A DNA stretch of 64,000 nt. It comes from JBBRBB01 sp963830175 (GTDB lineage: Bacteria > Bacteroidota > Bacteroidia > Chitinophagales > Chitinophagaceae). The first letter of the stretch is position 1. Every line of letters starts with the position of its first letter. This document shows, piece by piece, positions 18,016-27,800 of the stretch. The stretch covers positions 1 through 64,000 of the forward strand of contig CAWHKV010000003.1 of NCBI GenBank assembly GCA_963830175.1, written 5' to 3'. A model generated the notes under the pieces. The model had not been told where the DNA came from. It saw only the letters and a program-made list of their open reading frames with translations, and did no database searches. A program made the translations under genes and the position numbers.

Positions 18016-19449
18016 ATGCATGATCCGTATGATGTAATAGTTATTGGTGCTGGTTCCGGAGGTTTAAGTGCGGGCTTATTTATGGCAAAAGCCGGATTTA
18101 AAGTAATGATGGTTTCACGAATGGCAGAAGAGATCGGTGGTGAATGCTTAAACGATGGTTGTGTTCCGAGTAAAGCACTAATACATGTTTCTAGAATAGT
18201 GCACAATTCAAATATTGCATCAGCATTTGGTTGGGAAGTAACCGGTTGCACCGAAATAAAGAAAGCCCTTGAATATGTATATGCCAAACAAAACATAATT
18301 CGTAAACATGAGAATGAAGCATGGCTTAAAGAACAGGGAATTGATGTTGTTCTTGGCAATGCAACTTTTTCTGGCAATAACTCCATAGACATAAACGGAA
18401 AGAATTATTCAGCAAAAAAAATTGTTATTGCAACGGGTTCTAAACCCCGAAAATTAAAGGTGCCAGGAATTGAACAGGTGGCATACTTTGATAATGAAAA
18501 CATTTTTAAGATCGATAAGCTTCCTGCCCGCATGTTGGTGATAGGAGGCGGGCCGATTGGTATTGAAATATCTCAGGCTTTTCAACGGTTAGGCACGCAA
18601 ATAACTATTGTAGACAGCGGTAATAATATTTTAATGCATGATGATGAAACTGTAACGAATATTCTGCTGCAGCAATTACAAAGCGAAGGCATCAAATTCA
18701 TTTTTAATGCTAAAGTTAAAGAATTCACCTCGCCTAACGAAGCCATCATAAATCAGGCAAAAGGTGTTGATACGACCGTACATTTCGATGCGATCTTTGT
18801 GGGTATTGGACGCGAATTACACTTTGATAAATTACGCATTGAAAACGCTGGCATTGAATTAAAAGATAATAAAATATTGGTCGATGATAAATTACGCACT
18901 ACGAACAAAAATGTTTTGGTTTGTGGTGATGTTGCCGGCAATCTCCAATTTTCTCATGCTGCTGAACAACATGGAAGGTTAATAATAAATAATTTTCTTT
19001 CTCCTTTTAAAAAGAAGTTGAATAACGACCACATGAGTTGGGTTACATTTACTGACCCTGAATTGGCGACTTTTGGATTGAATGAAAAACAATTGCGGAA
19101 GAGAAAGTTATCGTTCCGCAAAATTGAAACTTCCTTTGATGAAGATGATCGTGCGGTGATTGATAACAATCGTTATGGAAAATTAATTTTATACATTAAA
19201 GAAAAAGGTTTTTTAAGAAAACAAAAAATACTTGGTGGTACCATGGTTGCACCTCATGCCGGTGAACTTATCCAGGAACTGATATTGGCAAATACAACAG
19301 GACTTTCAATTGATGAAATTTTTAATAAAATTTACCCTTACCCCGTTGCAGCGCGTATAAATCAAAAGGCAATTGTGCAGTATAAACAGGAAGGGCTTAC
19401 AGAAAATATTAAAAAGCTTTTGCGCATTGCATTTAAAATATTCAGCTAA
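18016..19449 (+). CDS. FAD-dependent disulfide oxidoreductase (mercuric/lipoamide reductase type)
   Basis: A 477-residue class I pyridine nucleotide-disulfide oxidoreductase. The FAD motif is VIGAGSGGLSAG, the redox pair is CLNDGC in GGECLNDGCVPSKA (about residues 42-47), the NAD(P) motif is VIGGGPIGIE and the second FAD motif is VCGDVAGNLQFSHAAEQHG. The C-terminal dimer domain is present with APHAGELIQE. It has no N-terminal heavy-metal domain and no C-terminal vicinal cysteines, so mercury reduction is unlikely. Such genes accompany arsM/arsS in Bacteroidota. A role in keeping arsenic trivalent or reducing pathway thiols is likely but inferred. It starts 47 nt after arsM and shares one base with the next gene. 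Confidence 0.88.
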   Translation: MHDPYDVIVIGAGSGGLSAGLFMAKAGFKVMMVSRMAEEIGGECLNDGCVPSKALIHVSRIVHNSNIASAFGWEVTGCTEIKKALEYVYAKQNIIRKHENEAWLKEQGIDVVLGNATFSGNNSIDINGKNYSAKKIVIATGSKPRKLKVPGIEQVAYFDNENIFKIDKLPARMLVIGGGPIGIEISQAFQRLGTQITIVDSGNNILMHDDETVTNILLQQLQSEGIKFIFNAKVKEFTSPNEAIINQAKGVDTTVHFDAIFVGIGRELHFDKLRIENAGIELKDNKILVDDKLRTTNKNVLVCGDVAGNLQFSHAAEQHGRLIINNFLSPFKKKLNNDHMSWVTFTDPELATFGLNEKQLRKRKLSFRKIETSFDEDDRAVIDNNRYGKLILYIKEKGFLRKQKILGGTMVAPHAGELIQELILANTTGLSIDEIFNKIYPYPVAARINQKAIVQYKQEGLTENIKKLLRIAFKIFS

Positions 19450-19769
19450 TGGAATGGTGGGAAACTTTTAAAGAATGGTTTTTATCGCTTGGTGCAAAAT
19501 ATAATGTTAACCCATTTGTATTTGGTGGAATATATATCGGTGCAATTCCTTTTTTCTTCGCATCTCTATACTGGACCATTCGGCGAATTAAACAAAAAAA
19601 ATCGATTGTTTTACCTGCCTTGCTTACAGGTACTTTTTTTATTTCTGCCTACCTGTACTTAATTATCGCAGGTAAAAATATACCTGTGTGGGTGTATATA
19701 TTTATTGGCTTAATGATTGCTTACGGAGTGTATTCAACAGTTTCAAAAATCAGGAAGAAAACAAATTAA
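19449..19769 (+). CDS. Small membrane protein of the arsenosugar operon
   Basis: A 106-residue protein with three predicted membrane segments (about 20-44, 52-72, 77-97) and a basic C-terminus. The ATG overlaps the preceding stop by one base (TAATG), so translation is coupled to the oxidoreductase. I know no function. Because of the tight linkage it may be a subunit or membrane anchor for the FAD enzyme, or a transport helper. Confidence 0.7.
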   Translation: MEWWETFKEWFLSLGAKYNVNPFVFGGIYIGAIPFFFASLYWTIRRIKQKKSIVLPALLTGTFFISAYLYLIIAGKNIPVWVYIFIGLMIAYGVYSTVSKIRKKTN

Positions 19770-19783
19770 GTTACCTTACTAAA

Positions 19784-20482
19784 ATGAGACAAGTACCATC
19801 AGTTGTATTGTTTGATGTTAATGAGACATTGATGAATTTGGACCCCGTTAAAAAAGAGGTGAATAAATTACTTGGAAAGAAGGGTTTTGAAATTTGGTTT
19901 CCCACATTGCTTCAGTATTCTTTGGTTGATAATACAACAATTGAATATCATGATTTTTCTCAATTGGCAAATGCAACACTGCATATGACCGCCAATTCAT
20001 TGCGCAAAAAAATATCAAACAAACAAGCCGAAAAGGCATTGGCAAAAATAAACGACCTTAAAGCTCATCCTGATGTTAAAAAGGGGCTTAATATGCTTAA
20101 AGAACAAGGTTTTAGGTTAGCAACGCTTACTAATTCTACGCCGGAAACACTATCGGCTCAATTAAAATCGGCAGGGCTTGAAAATTTTTTTGAAATGACG
20201 CTGAGCGTTGACGGAATAAAAAAATATAAACCTGCTATTGAAACTTATCATTGGGCTGCCACTCAGCTTGGTGCGCATCCAAATAATATTATTATGGTTG
20301 CAGCACATGGTTGGGATATTGCCGGTGCCCAAAAAGCAGGTCTTCAAACAGCCTTTATTCAACGTAAGGGAAAAGTATTATATACACTTGCAGATAAACC
20401 CGGTTACTTGGCAAAAGACCTGGTAAAAATTGCAGGTGCTATTATTAAGGGTTCGCAGAGAATAAAAAAAAATAACAATTGA
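19784..20482 (+). CDS. HAD hydrolase, haloacid dehalogenase type II
   Basis: A 232-residue HAD-superfamily protein. Motif I is LFDVNETL (nucleophile Asp), motif II is LTNST, the motif III Lys is in KKYKPAIETYHWA, and motif IV is AAHGWDIAGAQKAG. These match the L-2-haloacid dehalogenase subgroup, whose members release a halide or act on small organic substrates. In this operon a role on an arsenosugar intermediate, for example removal of a phosphate, is possible but unproven. I chose the ATG at 19784; the longer open frame extends into the upstream membrane-protein gene without family sequence. Confidence 0.85.
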   Translation: MRQVPSVVLFDVNETLMNLDPVKKEVNKLLGKKGFEIWFPTLLQYSLVDNTTIEYHDFSQLANATLHMTANSLRKKISNKQAEKALAKINDLKAHPDVKKGLNMLKEQGFRLATLTNSTPETLSAQLKSAGLENFFEMTLSVDGIKKYKPAIETYHWAATQLGAHPNNIIMVAAHGWDIAGAQKAGLQTAFIQRKGKVLYTLADKPGYLAKDLVKIAGAIIKGSQRIKKNNN

Positions 20483-20517
20483 TACAAGCTATTTATCACA
20501 ATAAAATTTGGGCTGAT

Positions 20518-21066
20518 ATGTTCACAAACAAACGTTCAGCGGGGTACTTTGCAATCATTATCATTTTAATTTCAATGGCATGTATATTTTATCTATCCCG
20601 GGAAAGTAATATGAATAAACCATTGAAAAGTAAATCAGCTATAAATATGGTGTTACCCCAAATTTTAGATAAAAAAACGCCAGTAATACAGGTTGAGGAA
20701 GCCTATAAGAACAGGGCCCAGTATATATTTTTAGATACACGTTCCAAACCGGAATTTAATGTTAGTCATATTGCAGGTGCAAGGTATGTAGGCTTCGAGG
20801 ATTTTGATATTTCCCGTATTCAGGATCTTCCAAAAAAGGCAGCTATTATTCTGTATTGCTCAGTTGGTAAACGAAGCGATGCCATCACCCGTAAGGCTAT
20901 GGAAAATGGGTTTATCAATGTTAGGAATATGTATGGAGGAATTTTTCAGTGGGTAAATAATGGTTATCCTGTCGTTAATTTAAAAGGAAATGTTACGGAT
21001 TCTGTTCATGCATACAATCACCTGTGGGGTTTACTACTTAAAAAGGGAAAAAAAGTTTATGATTGA
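20518..21066 (+). CDS. Membrane-anchored rhodanese-like protein
   Basis: One N-terminal membrane segment (FAIIIILISMACIFYL) is followed by a periplasmic rhodanese domain. Motifs are YIFLDTRSKPEFNVSHIAGA and the active-site loop LYCSVGKRS with catalytic Cys, followed by the C-terminal WVNNGYPVV. It would transfer sulfane sulfur to thiols; in this context it may act on arsenic-thiol chemistry. The frame is open from a TTG at 20479 that overlaps the HAD stop. I prefer the ATG at 20518, but the TTG start would couple the two genes and cannot be excluded. Confidence 0.82.
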   Translation: MFTNKRSAGYFAIIIILISMACIFYLSRESNMNKPLKSKSAINMVLPQILDKKTPVIQVEEAYKNRAQYIFLDTRSKPEFNVSHIAGARYVGFEDFDISRIQDLPKKAAIILYCSVGKRSDAITRKAMENGFINVRNMYGGIFQWVNNGYPVVNLKGNVTDSVHAYNHLWGLLLKKGKKVYD

Positions 21067-21068
21067 TT

Positions 21069-21629
21069 ATGGCAAGAATTGAAACAATCGAACACAATGA
21101 TTCGGTTGGTCACTTGAAAGAAGTGTATGATGACCTGGTACTAAGGCGTGGGAGATTAGCTGAAGTAATGAAGGTTCAAAGTCTTCATCCGGATATTATA
21201 GTTAGCCACACAAGTCTTTATTTAGACATCATGTTTTCCCGGTCGCCATTGTCTCGTGCAGAGCGTGAGATGATCGCAGTTGTTGTTTCAGTTGCAAATG
21301 GTTGCCTGTATTGTTTTACCCACCATGGCGAAGCATTAAACAATTATTGGAAAGATGAGGAACGGCTGCAAAAATTAAAAAATAATTTTTCGACTGCATC
21401 CCTTTCTCCAAGGGAAGTAGTTATGTGCGAATATGCAGTTCATCTTACCCGCAATCCTTCCGAACATGCAGAAAAAGATTTTACAGGTGAATTAAAAAGT
21501 GCAGGTTTATGCGACAGGTCAATATTAGACATAACACTCGTAACAGCTTATTTTAATTTTGTGAACCGGTTGGTTTTAGGACTGGGGGTACAGTTGGAAA
21601 ATGAGGGTGGCAAGGGGTATAATTACTAA
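21069..21629 (+). CDS. Carboxymuconolactone decarboxylase/AhpD-type peroxidase-related protein
   Basis: A 186-residue all-helical protein. The CxxC motif is in NGCLYCFTHHGEAL (about residues 76-89), with the following His typical of the AhpD/uncharacterised peroxidase-related family. Its thiol pair would reduce peroxides or handle a thiol-linked substrate. It begins at ATG 21069, three bases after the rhodanese stop, and is the last gene of the arsenosugar operon. Related proteins occur in several ArsM/ArsS clusters, where their exact step is unknown. Confidence 0.85.
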   Translation: MARIETIEHNDSVGHLKEVYDDLVLRRGRLAEVMKVQSLHPDIIVSHTSLYLDIMFSRSPLSRAEREMIAVVVSVANGCLYCFTHHGEALNNYWKDEERLQKLKNNFSTASLSPREVVMCEYAVHLTRNPSEHAEKDFTGELKSAGLCDRSILDITLVTAYFNFVNRLVLGLGVQLENEGGKGYNY

Positions 21630-21632
21630 GGT

Positions 21633-21854
21633 TTAATTTACTAATGCTCCCCAATTTGCTGGTGGCTTTTTGTACGTTATTAAATGCATAATAAAGTTAA
21701 CCAGTATAATACCTGTCTCTAACATAAGTGGTGCTACCAAAAGGCTTAGGGGTATGTGGATGATTGAAAATAATTCCAGTAATAATAATGCGGGCTGAAC
21801 AAATAAGTAAATTATGGTGGAAGCAGCTACGATTTGGTTTAGGAAAAATTTCAT
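21633..21854 (-). CDS. Small hypothetical membrane protein
   Basis: A 73-residue frame with two hydrophobic segments (about 8-30 and 34-56), starting MKFFLNQIVAAS. It is convergent with the AhpD-type gene, ending 4 nt from it. The A/T-rich upstream region and the compositional bias fit a real small gene, but I recognise no family, and the support is only length, start and position. Confidence 0.45.
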   Translation of the reverse strand: MKFFLNQIVAASTIIYLFVQPALLLLELFSIIHIPLSLLVAPLMLETGIILVNFIMHLITYKKPPANWGALVN

Positions 21855-22032
21855 TGTAAAGATTTTTCAGATGATTGGATATGCCATAAATAAATCAAAA
21901 CTGGTACCCCATGTTAACTTATTGAAAATCAATAAACATTTATTTTTGCATTCCTTATTCTGGAAAAGATATTCTTTTTTCTGGAAGCAAAAATTTATCT
22001 AAACCCTATCTTTAAGCAACAACCTGTAATTA

Positions 22033-23346
22033 ATGAACAGAAGAAAATTTTTGAAAAACACTTCAATGGCCTCAGCCGGTATTTCTATTTTAAATTTTCC
22101 GGTATTTGGTGCAAATGTCCCCAGCAATAAAGTTGTGTTGGCAGTTATGGGCGTTAACAGCAGGGGCAATTATTTAGCTAAGCTTTTCTCTCAGTTACCA
22201 AATGTTGAAGTTGCCTATATCTGTGATGTAGAAGATGGCGCTATTAAAAACGGGTTAGAAAGTTTAAAGGATGCACCCAGAAAACCTTTGGTAATAAAAG
22301 ACATCAGGAACCTGGTTACAAAAAATGATTTTGATGCCCTTATTGTTGCTTCACCCGATCACTGGCATACACCGGCATCCCTTATGGCTGTGCAAAATAA
22401 TAAACATGTATACGTTGAAAAGCCATGTGGTCACAATCCATTTGAAGGTGAGCTAATTTCAGAAGCCTACCATAAATATGGCAAACATATTCAAATGGGT
22501 AACCAGCGCAGATCCATGCCAACGCTTATAGAAGCTGTTCAGTTAGTGAAAGATGGCATTATAGGAAAAGCATATTTTGGAAAAGCCTGGTATGCCAATA
22601 ACAGGCAGTCAATTGGAATTGGCAAGAAAATTCCTGTGCCTGCAACATTAGATTTTGATTTATGGCAGGGACCTGCGCCACGCAGAGATTATAAAGACAA
22701 CCTGGTGCACTATAACTGGCATTGGTTCTGGCATTGGGGTACGGGCGAAAGTTGTAATAACGGCACACACGAAGTTGATTGCTGCAGGTGGTTTTTAGGT
22801 GTAGATTATCCGACCAAGGTTACCTCATCTGGTGGTAGATATGCGTTTAATGATGATTGGGAAACACCTGATACACAAGTTGCTTCTTTTGAATTTAATG
22901 AAGGAAAAGCCATTACATGGGAAGGTAGAAGTTGTAATAATTATCCTGTTGAAGGCAATAGCCGTGGGTTTATTATTTATGGTGATAAGGGAACCCTGGT
23001 GAATGATGGGGGCGGGGGATATAAAATTTTCGACCTGAAAAACCAGTTGGTAAAAGAAGTGAAAACAGATGTTGCATCTCAATCAAACAACCTGGTGAGC
23101 AGTACGGGTAATTTGGACTTATATCATTTTCAAAATTTTATTGATTCCGTTAGGGGAGAAGCGAAATTAAATTCACCGGTAGACGATGGGCACAAAAGCA
23201 TTTTGCTTTGCCACCTGGCAAATATTGCGCAACGTACCGGCAGCACGTTGCATTGTAACCCCGAGAACGGACACATTTTACATAACGAAGATGCTATGCA
23301 ACTTTGGAAAAGAAGTTATGAAAAGGGTTGGGAACCCCGTGTATAA
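22033..23346 (+). CDS. Secreted Gfo/Idh/MocA family oxidoreductase
   Basis: A 437-residue protein. The N-terminus MNRRKFLKNTSMASAG is a Tat-type signal, so it is exported folded with its NAD(P). The nucleotide-binding fold starts at KVVLAVMGVNSRGNYLAKL. The conserved VEKPCGHN and the following EAVQLVKDGIIGK and WHWFWHWGTGESCNNG segments are characteristic of sugar-acting Gfo/Idh enzymes. It would oxidise or reduce a sugar or glycoside, often at C3. It is convergent with a DUF1080 gene with no spacing. Such families often work together on 3-keto-glycosides, so a shared pathway is plausible. Promoter: a TATCTTTA box near 22008 is only a weak match. Confidence 0.88.
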   Translation: MNRRKFLKNTSMASAGISILNFPVFGANVPSNKVVLAVMGVNSRGNYLAKLFSQLPNVEVAYICDVEDGAIKNGLESLKDAPRKPLVIKDIRNLVTKNDFDALIVASPDHWHTPASLMAVQNNKHVYVEKPCGHNPFEGELISEAYHKYGKHIQMGNQRRSMPTLIEAVQLVKDGIIGKAYFGKAWYANNRQSIGIGKKIPVPATLDFDLWQGPAPRRDYKDNLVHYNWHWFWHWGTGESCNNGTHEVDCCRWFLGVDYPTKVTSSGGRYAFNDDWETPDTQVASFEFNEGKAITWEGRSCNNYPVEGNSRGFIIYGDKGTLVNDGGGGYKIFDLKNQLVKEVKTDVASQSNNLVSSTGNLDLYHFQNFIDSVRGEAKLNSPVDDGHKSILLCHLANIAQRTGSTLHCNPENGHILHNEDAMQLWKRSYEKGWEPRV

Positions 23347-24708
23347 TTAATTTAGTTCACGAATTTTAATGCTTCTAAAACTCACCTCGTTACCATGATC
23401 CTGTAGTAGAATATGACCTTTTGGGGCTTCTCCGAAATTTTCCCACACCTTGTACTTGCTAATAGCAACCAGGTCTTTAAAAGACTGTGAACCTCTTTCA
23501 TATTCCAATACTTTTAATCCGTTTAACCAGTGTTCAACATGGTTATTTGGATAAACAATAATTCTTCCCCAATTCCAGTTGCCCGGTTTTTTAAAACGGT
23601 TGGGTTGTTTATTGGCCGTGATAAGATCGTATAATGAAGAAAGTGTTCTGTTGCCATCCCTGCCAAGTTTCGCATCTGGGTGAAGATCATCATCCAGTAA
23701 CTGGTATTCAAGCCCAATTGCAGAACCTTTGTTATTCTCTTTAAGGGTTACAAAATATTTTACCCCGCTGTTTGCACCGGGAGTAAGTTTATATTGAAAG
23801 GTCATATCGAAAGCGCTGTATTCTTTTGTTGTAACAATGTCGCCACCGTTTGCAGCCTCTTTTCCTTCGGAAGATAGAACGGTTAATTCTCCATCCTTTA
23901 CTTCCCATCCATTTTCAGGAAATGTTTCTTTGTATGCACCTACCCAGCCAGCAGTTGATTTTCCATCAAACAATAAATTCCATCCCTGTACTTTTTCTTC
24001 TGGCGATAAAGTATTCGGAATCATATTTACAATAAAGACACTATCAGGGAAAGGTTTGGATTGCGGATTATTCGTGTTGATCTGAATATTTTTCCAGTAA
24101 ACTTTTTTTCCTGCCATTTCCCCGGCCGGAATAGCATGCACCTGCAACGCAATGAACCCATCATGGCTTACAGAATCAACCAGGTAGGATGCAGGAATGC
24201 CATTTACCCAGGTTTTAATGGTATTTCCGATTGCTTCAATTCGGTAATGATTGTATTCTCCTACTTTAAATGCCTGCATGGCCTCGGGGTTTAATGTTAA
24301 TGGATATAACCACTCCCTGCCTCTTTCTTCATAAATTCCGCCACTCCACCTGCGAGCCTGTGGGTCCTCTTCGCACTGGTAGCCATATACAGCGCCTTTT
24401 CCACCGTCGGCTGCAATATCTACATGACTTCTAAATTGAACCCCGGAATTAAGTGTTGTATCGCTTAGCATCACATCCAGTTCCAATTCAAAATCACCAT
24501 ACTCCTTATCTGTTGCTAAAAAAGAATTGGGTGAATTTGCTTCAGTAATACCAACAATAGCATTATCCTCTACTATATACCTGGCAGAACCTGCTACAAC
24601 CTTCCATCCATCTAAATTCTTTCCATTAAATAAATGTTGAAAATTAGAATCTTGTGCGTGGCATTGAAATATAAGAAAGGAAAAAATTACAATACAAGCT
24701 TTTTTCAT
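23347..24708 (-). CDS. Secreted two-domain DUF1080 (3-keto-disaccharide hydrolase) protein
   Basis: About 453 residues after choosing the ATG at 24708 (MKKACIVIFSFLIFQCHAQ), which gives a proper signal peptide; the longer frame adds residues before it. Two copies of the DUF1080 jelly-roll follow. The first begins FQHLFNGKNLDGWKVV and the second begins WNLLFDGKSTAGWVGAY; both carry the FxLxxxFxL-type strand and NSGVxF/Y motifs (NSGVQFRS, NSGVKYFV). Members of this family bind or cleave 3-keto-disaccharides in the periplasm. It is convergent with the Gfo/Idh gene. The transcript begins downstream of the rpoC terminator. Confidence 0.88.
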   Translation of the reverse strand: MKKACIVIFSFLIFQCHAQDSNFQHLFNGKNLDGWKVVAGSARYIVEDNAIVGITEANSPNSFLATDKEYGDFELELDVMLSDTTLNSGVQFRSHVDIAADGGKGAVYGYQCEEDPQARRWSGGIYEERGREWLYPLTLNPEAMQAFKVGEYNHYRIEAIGNTIKTWVNGIPASYLVDSVSHDGFIALQVHAIPAGEMAGKKVYWKNIQINTNNPQSKPFPDSVFIVNMIPNTLSPEEKVQGWNLLFDGKSTAGWVGAYKETFPENGWEVKDGELTVLSSEGKEAANGGDIVTTKEYSAFDMTFQYKLTPGANSGVKYFVTLKENNKGSAIGLEYQLLDDDLHPDAKLGRDGNRTLSSLYDLITANKQPNRFKKPGNWNWGRIIVYPNNHVEHWLNGLKVLEYERGSQSFKDLVAISKYKVWENFGEAPKGHILLQDHGNEVSFRSIKIRELN

Positions 24709-24785
24709 CGTTATAATTTTTATACAAATGCTTTTAAGTACTAATCCAAGATACTGAAACACGTTTAATTCAGATTAGGTTAAAT

Positions 24786-24816
24786 AAAAAAAGCAGGAAA
24801 TAAATTCCTGCTTTTA
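24786..24816 (-). terminator. Terminator after rpoC
   Basis: Stem AAAAGCAGGAA/TTCCTGCTTTT with a 5-nt loop. A-rich and T-rich flanks allow it to work in both directions. It lies 20 nt beyond the rpoC stop. Confidence 0.8.
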
Positions 24817-24836
24817 AATATCTGGTCAATTTTAAA

Positions 24837-27800
24837 CTATTCTTCCTCATCAAAGCTCATGGCTTCGCGGGTTGTTGTAAGCAATTCATATTCTTCTTTG
24901 CTACCAACGATCATGTTATCAAATTCACGTAACCCTGTACCAGCAGGTATAAGGTGACCGGTAATAACATTCTCCTTTAACCCAAGCATAAGATCTGTTT
25001 TACCATTGATGGCGGCAGAACTTAATACCTTGGTTGTTTCCTGGAAGGATGCGGCTGATATCCAACTGCGTACACCAAGTGATGCTTTTGTAATACCTAA
25101 CAAAACAGGTCGGGCCGTTGCGGGCTCGGCATCCCTAACTTCTACCAGTTTTTTATCTGACCTGCGAAGGATAGAATTTTCTTCCCTCAGTTCACGAACT
25201 GATGTTATTTGCCCTGCACGAAGTTTAGAACTTTCACCTGGGTCGGTAACTACTTTCTTGTCAAAGATCCTGTCGTTTTCTTCATTAAATTCAAAACGAT
25301 CTTCCAGGTCTTCTTCAAGGAAACGGGTATCACCTGCTTTATCAATTTCAACCTTCTTCATCATCTGCCTTACTATAACTTCAATGTGCTTATCGTTTAT
25401 TCTAACACCCTGCAAACGGTAAACTTCCTGAATCTCATTCACAACATATTCCTGAACTGCGAATGGTCCTTTAATAGAAAGTATATCGGCAGGGGCGGTC
25501 TGACCATCGGATAAAGCTGTTCCGGCTTTAACAAAGTCACCGTCCTGAACAAGTATTTGCCTGGTAAGTGGAACTAAGTATTTTCTAATTACACCATCCC
25601 TTGCTTCAACGATAATTTCCCTGTTACCACGTTTAATGTTACCAAAAGAAACTACACCATCTATTTCTGAAACTACAGCAGGATTGCTTGGGTTTCTTGC
25701 TTCAAACAGTTCTGTAACACGCGGAAGACCCCCGGTGATATCACCAGACTTACGCATTGTTCTTGGTATCTTAACAATAACCTGACCCGGCTTAACCTTT
25801 TCGCCTTCTTCAATTACAAGACGGCTGCCAACAGGTAAGTTATATGTTTTTGTTTCTTTACCTTCTACAAGAATAGATGGAATTTTTGTTTTGTCTTTAG
25901 ATTCAATTACCACTTTATCGCGGTGACCGGTTTGTTCGTCTGATTCTTCACGGAAAGTGAAGCCTTCAATAACGTTTTCAAAACCTATGGTACCACCAAT
26001 TTCAGCGATTACTACGTTATTGAACGGATCCCAGGTACAAAGCACATCGCCTTTCTTAACCTGCTGACCGTCTTTAACTGTAAGAATTGATCCGTAAGGA
26101 ATGTTATTGGTTATTAATAACCTGTCGTTCTTCACATCCATTATACGAACCTCACCAGTACGACCAATAACAACCTGAATTTTACTGCCTTCAGCATTTT
26201 CGGTGGTTACAGTACGTAATCCATCAAATTGAATAGTGCCATCAAATTTTGCAGGAAGTGTAGATTCAACTGAAGCAGAACCCGCCACACCACCCACGTG
26301 GAATGTACGTAATGTTAACTGCGTACCTGGTTCACCGATTGATTGTGCTGCAATTATACCAACTGCATCGCCCTGTTGGGCAAGATAACCGGTTGCCAAA
26401 TTTTTACCATAACACTTTACACATACACCACGTTTGCTTTCGCAAGTAAGTACGGAACGAATTTCAACTACTTCAATGCCTGCGTCTTCTATTTCCTTGG
26501 ATTTTTCGAAAGTGATCTCGTCTCCTCCAGAAATTATCAGCTCGTCAGTCAAAGTATCATATACATTATGCAAAGAGGTACGACCCATGATCCTGTCGCT
26601 TAATGGCTCAATTACATCTTCATTATCCTTTAATGCAGAAGTTGCAATACCACGAAGTGTTCCGCAATCTTCTTCTGTTATAACCACATCCTGCGCAACG
26701 TCAACCAAACGACGGGTTAAGTAACCGGCATCGGCTGTTTTTAACGCTGTATCCGCCAAACCTTTACGGGCACCGTGGGTAGAGATAAAGTAATCCAGTA
26801 CGTTCAAACCTGCTTTAAAGTTTGAAAGAATCGGGTTTTCAATAATCTCAGAACCGCTGCTGCCGCTCTTTCTTGGTTTTGCCATCAGACCCCTGATACC
26901 AGCCAGCTGTTTTACCTGCTGCTTGCTACCACGGGCACCTGAATCCAACATCATATATACAGAATTGAAACCTTGTTTGTCACTAGACATTTCACGGATC
27001 AAAGTTTCAGTGATCCTTGTATCAACACGGCTCCAGATATCGATTACCTGGTTATATCTTTCATTATTCGTGATAAGACCCATGTTGTAGTTTTCCCATA
27101 CTTCGTCAACCTCAACTTTTGCCTGGTCTAGTAATTCGTTTCTTACTTCAGGAATAATAAGGTCGTTAACGTTAAAGGATAAACCACCACGGAATGCCAT
27201 ACGGAAACCAAGCTGCTTAATATCATCTAAGAATTTTGCGGTCTTAGGTACATTGGTAAGTTTTACAATATCACCAATTATTTCACGAAGACTCTTCTTG
27301 GTAAGTAATGCATTCACATATCCTACTTCTGCGGGTACATGCTGGTTAAACATTACACGACCAACCGTAGTTTCGATCATTTTCTTTACAAGCTTTCCAC
27401 CTTCCCTAACATCAACCTTTACTTTAATGGTTGCATGCAGGTCAACACGGTTTTCATTATAGGCGATCATCACCTCTTCCATGTTGTAGAAAGCCATGCC
27501 TTCGCCTTTTACTTTCTCACTTTCAGTATTTTTCTTAGGCTTGGAGATATAATACAGTCCTAATACCATGTCCTGTGAAGGAAGGGTGATAGGTGTACCA
27601 TTCTGCGGGTTAAGAATGTTGTGGGAAGAAAGCATTAATAACTGCGCTTCTAAAACAGCGGAGTTGCTAAGTGGTACGTGTACCGCCATCTGGTCACCAT
27701 CAAAATCCGCGTTAAATGCGGTGGTAACCAATGGATGAAGCTGAATGGCTTTACCTTCTACAAGTTTAGGCTGAAATGCCTGGATACTTAACCTGTGAAG

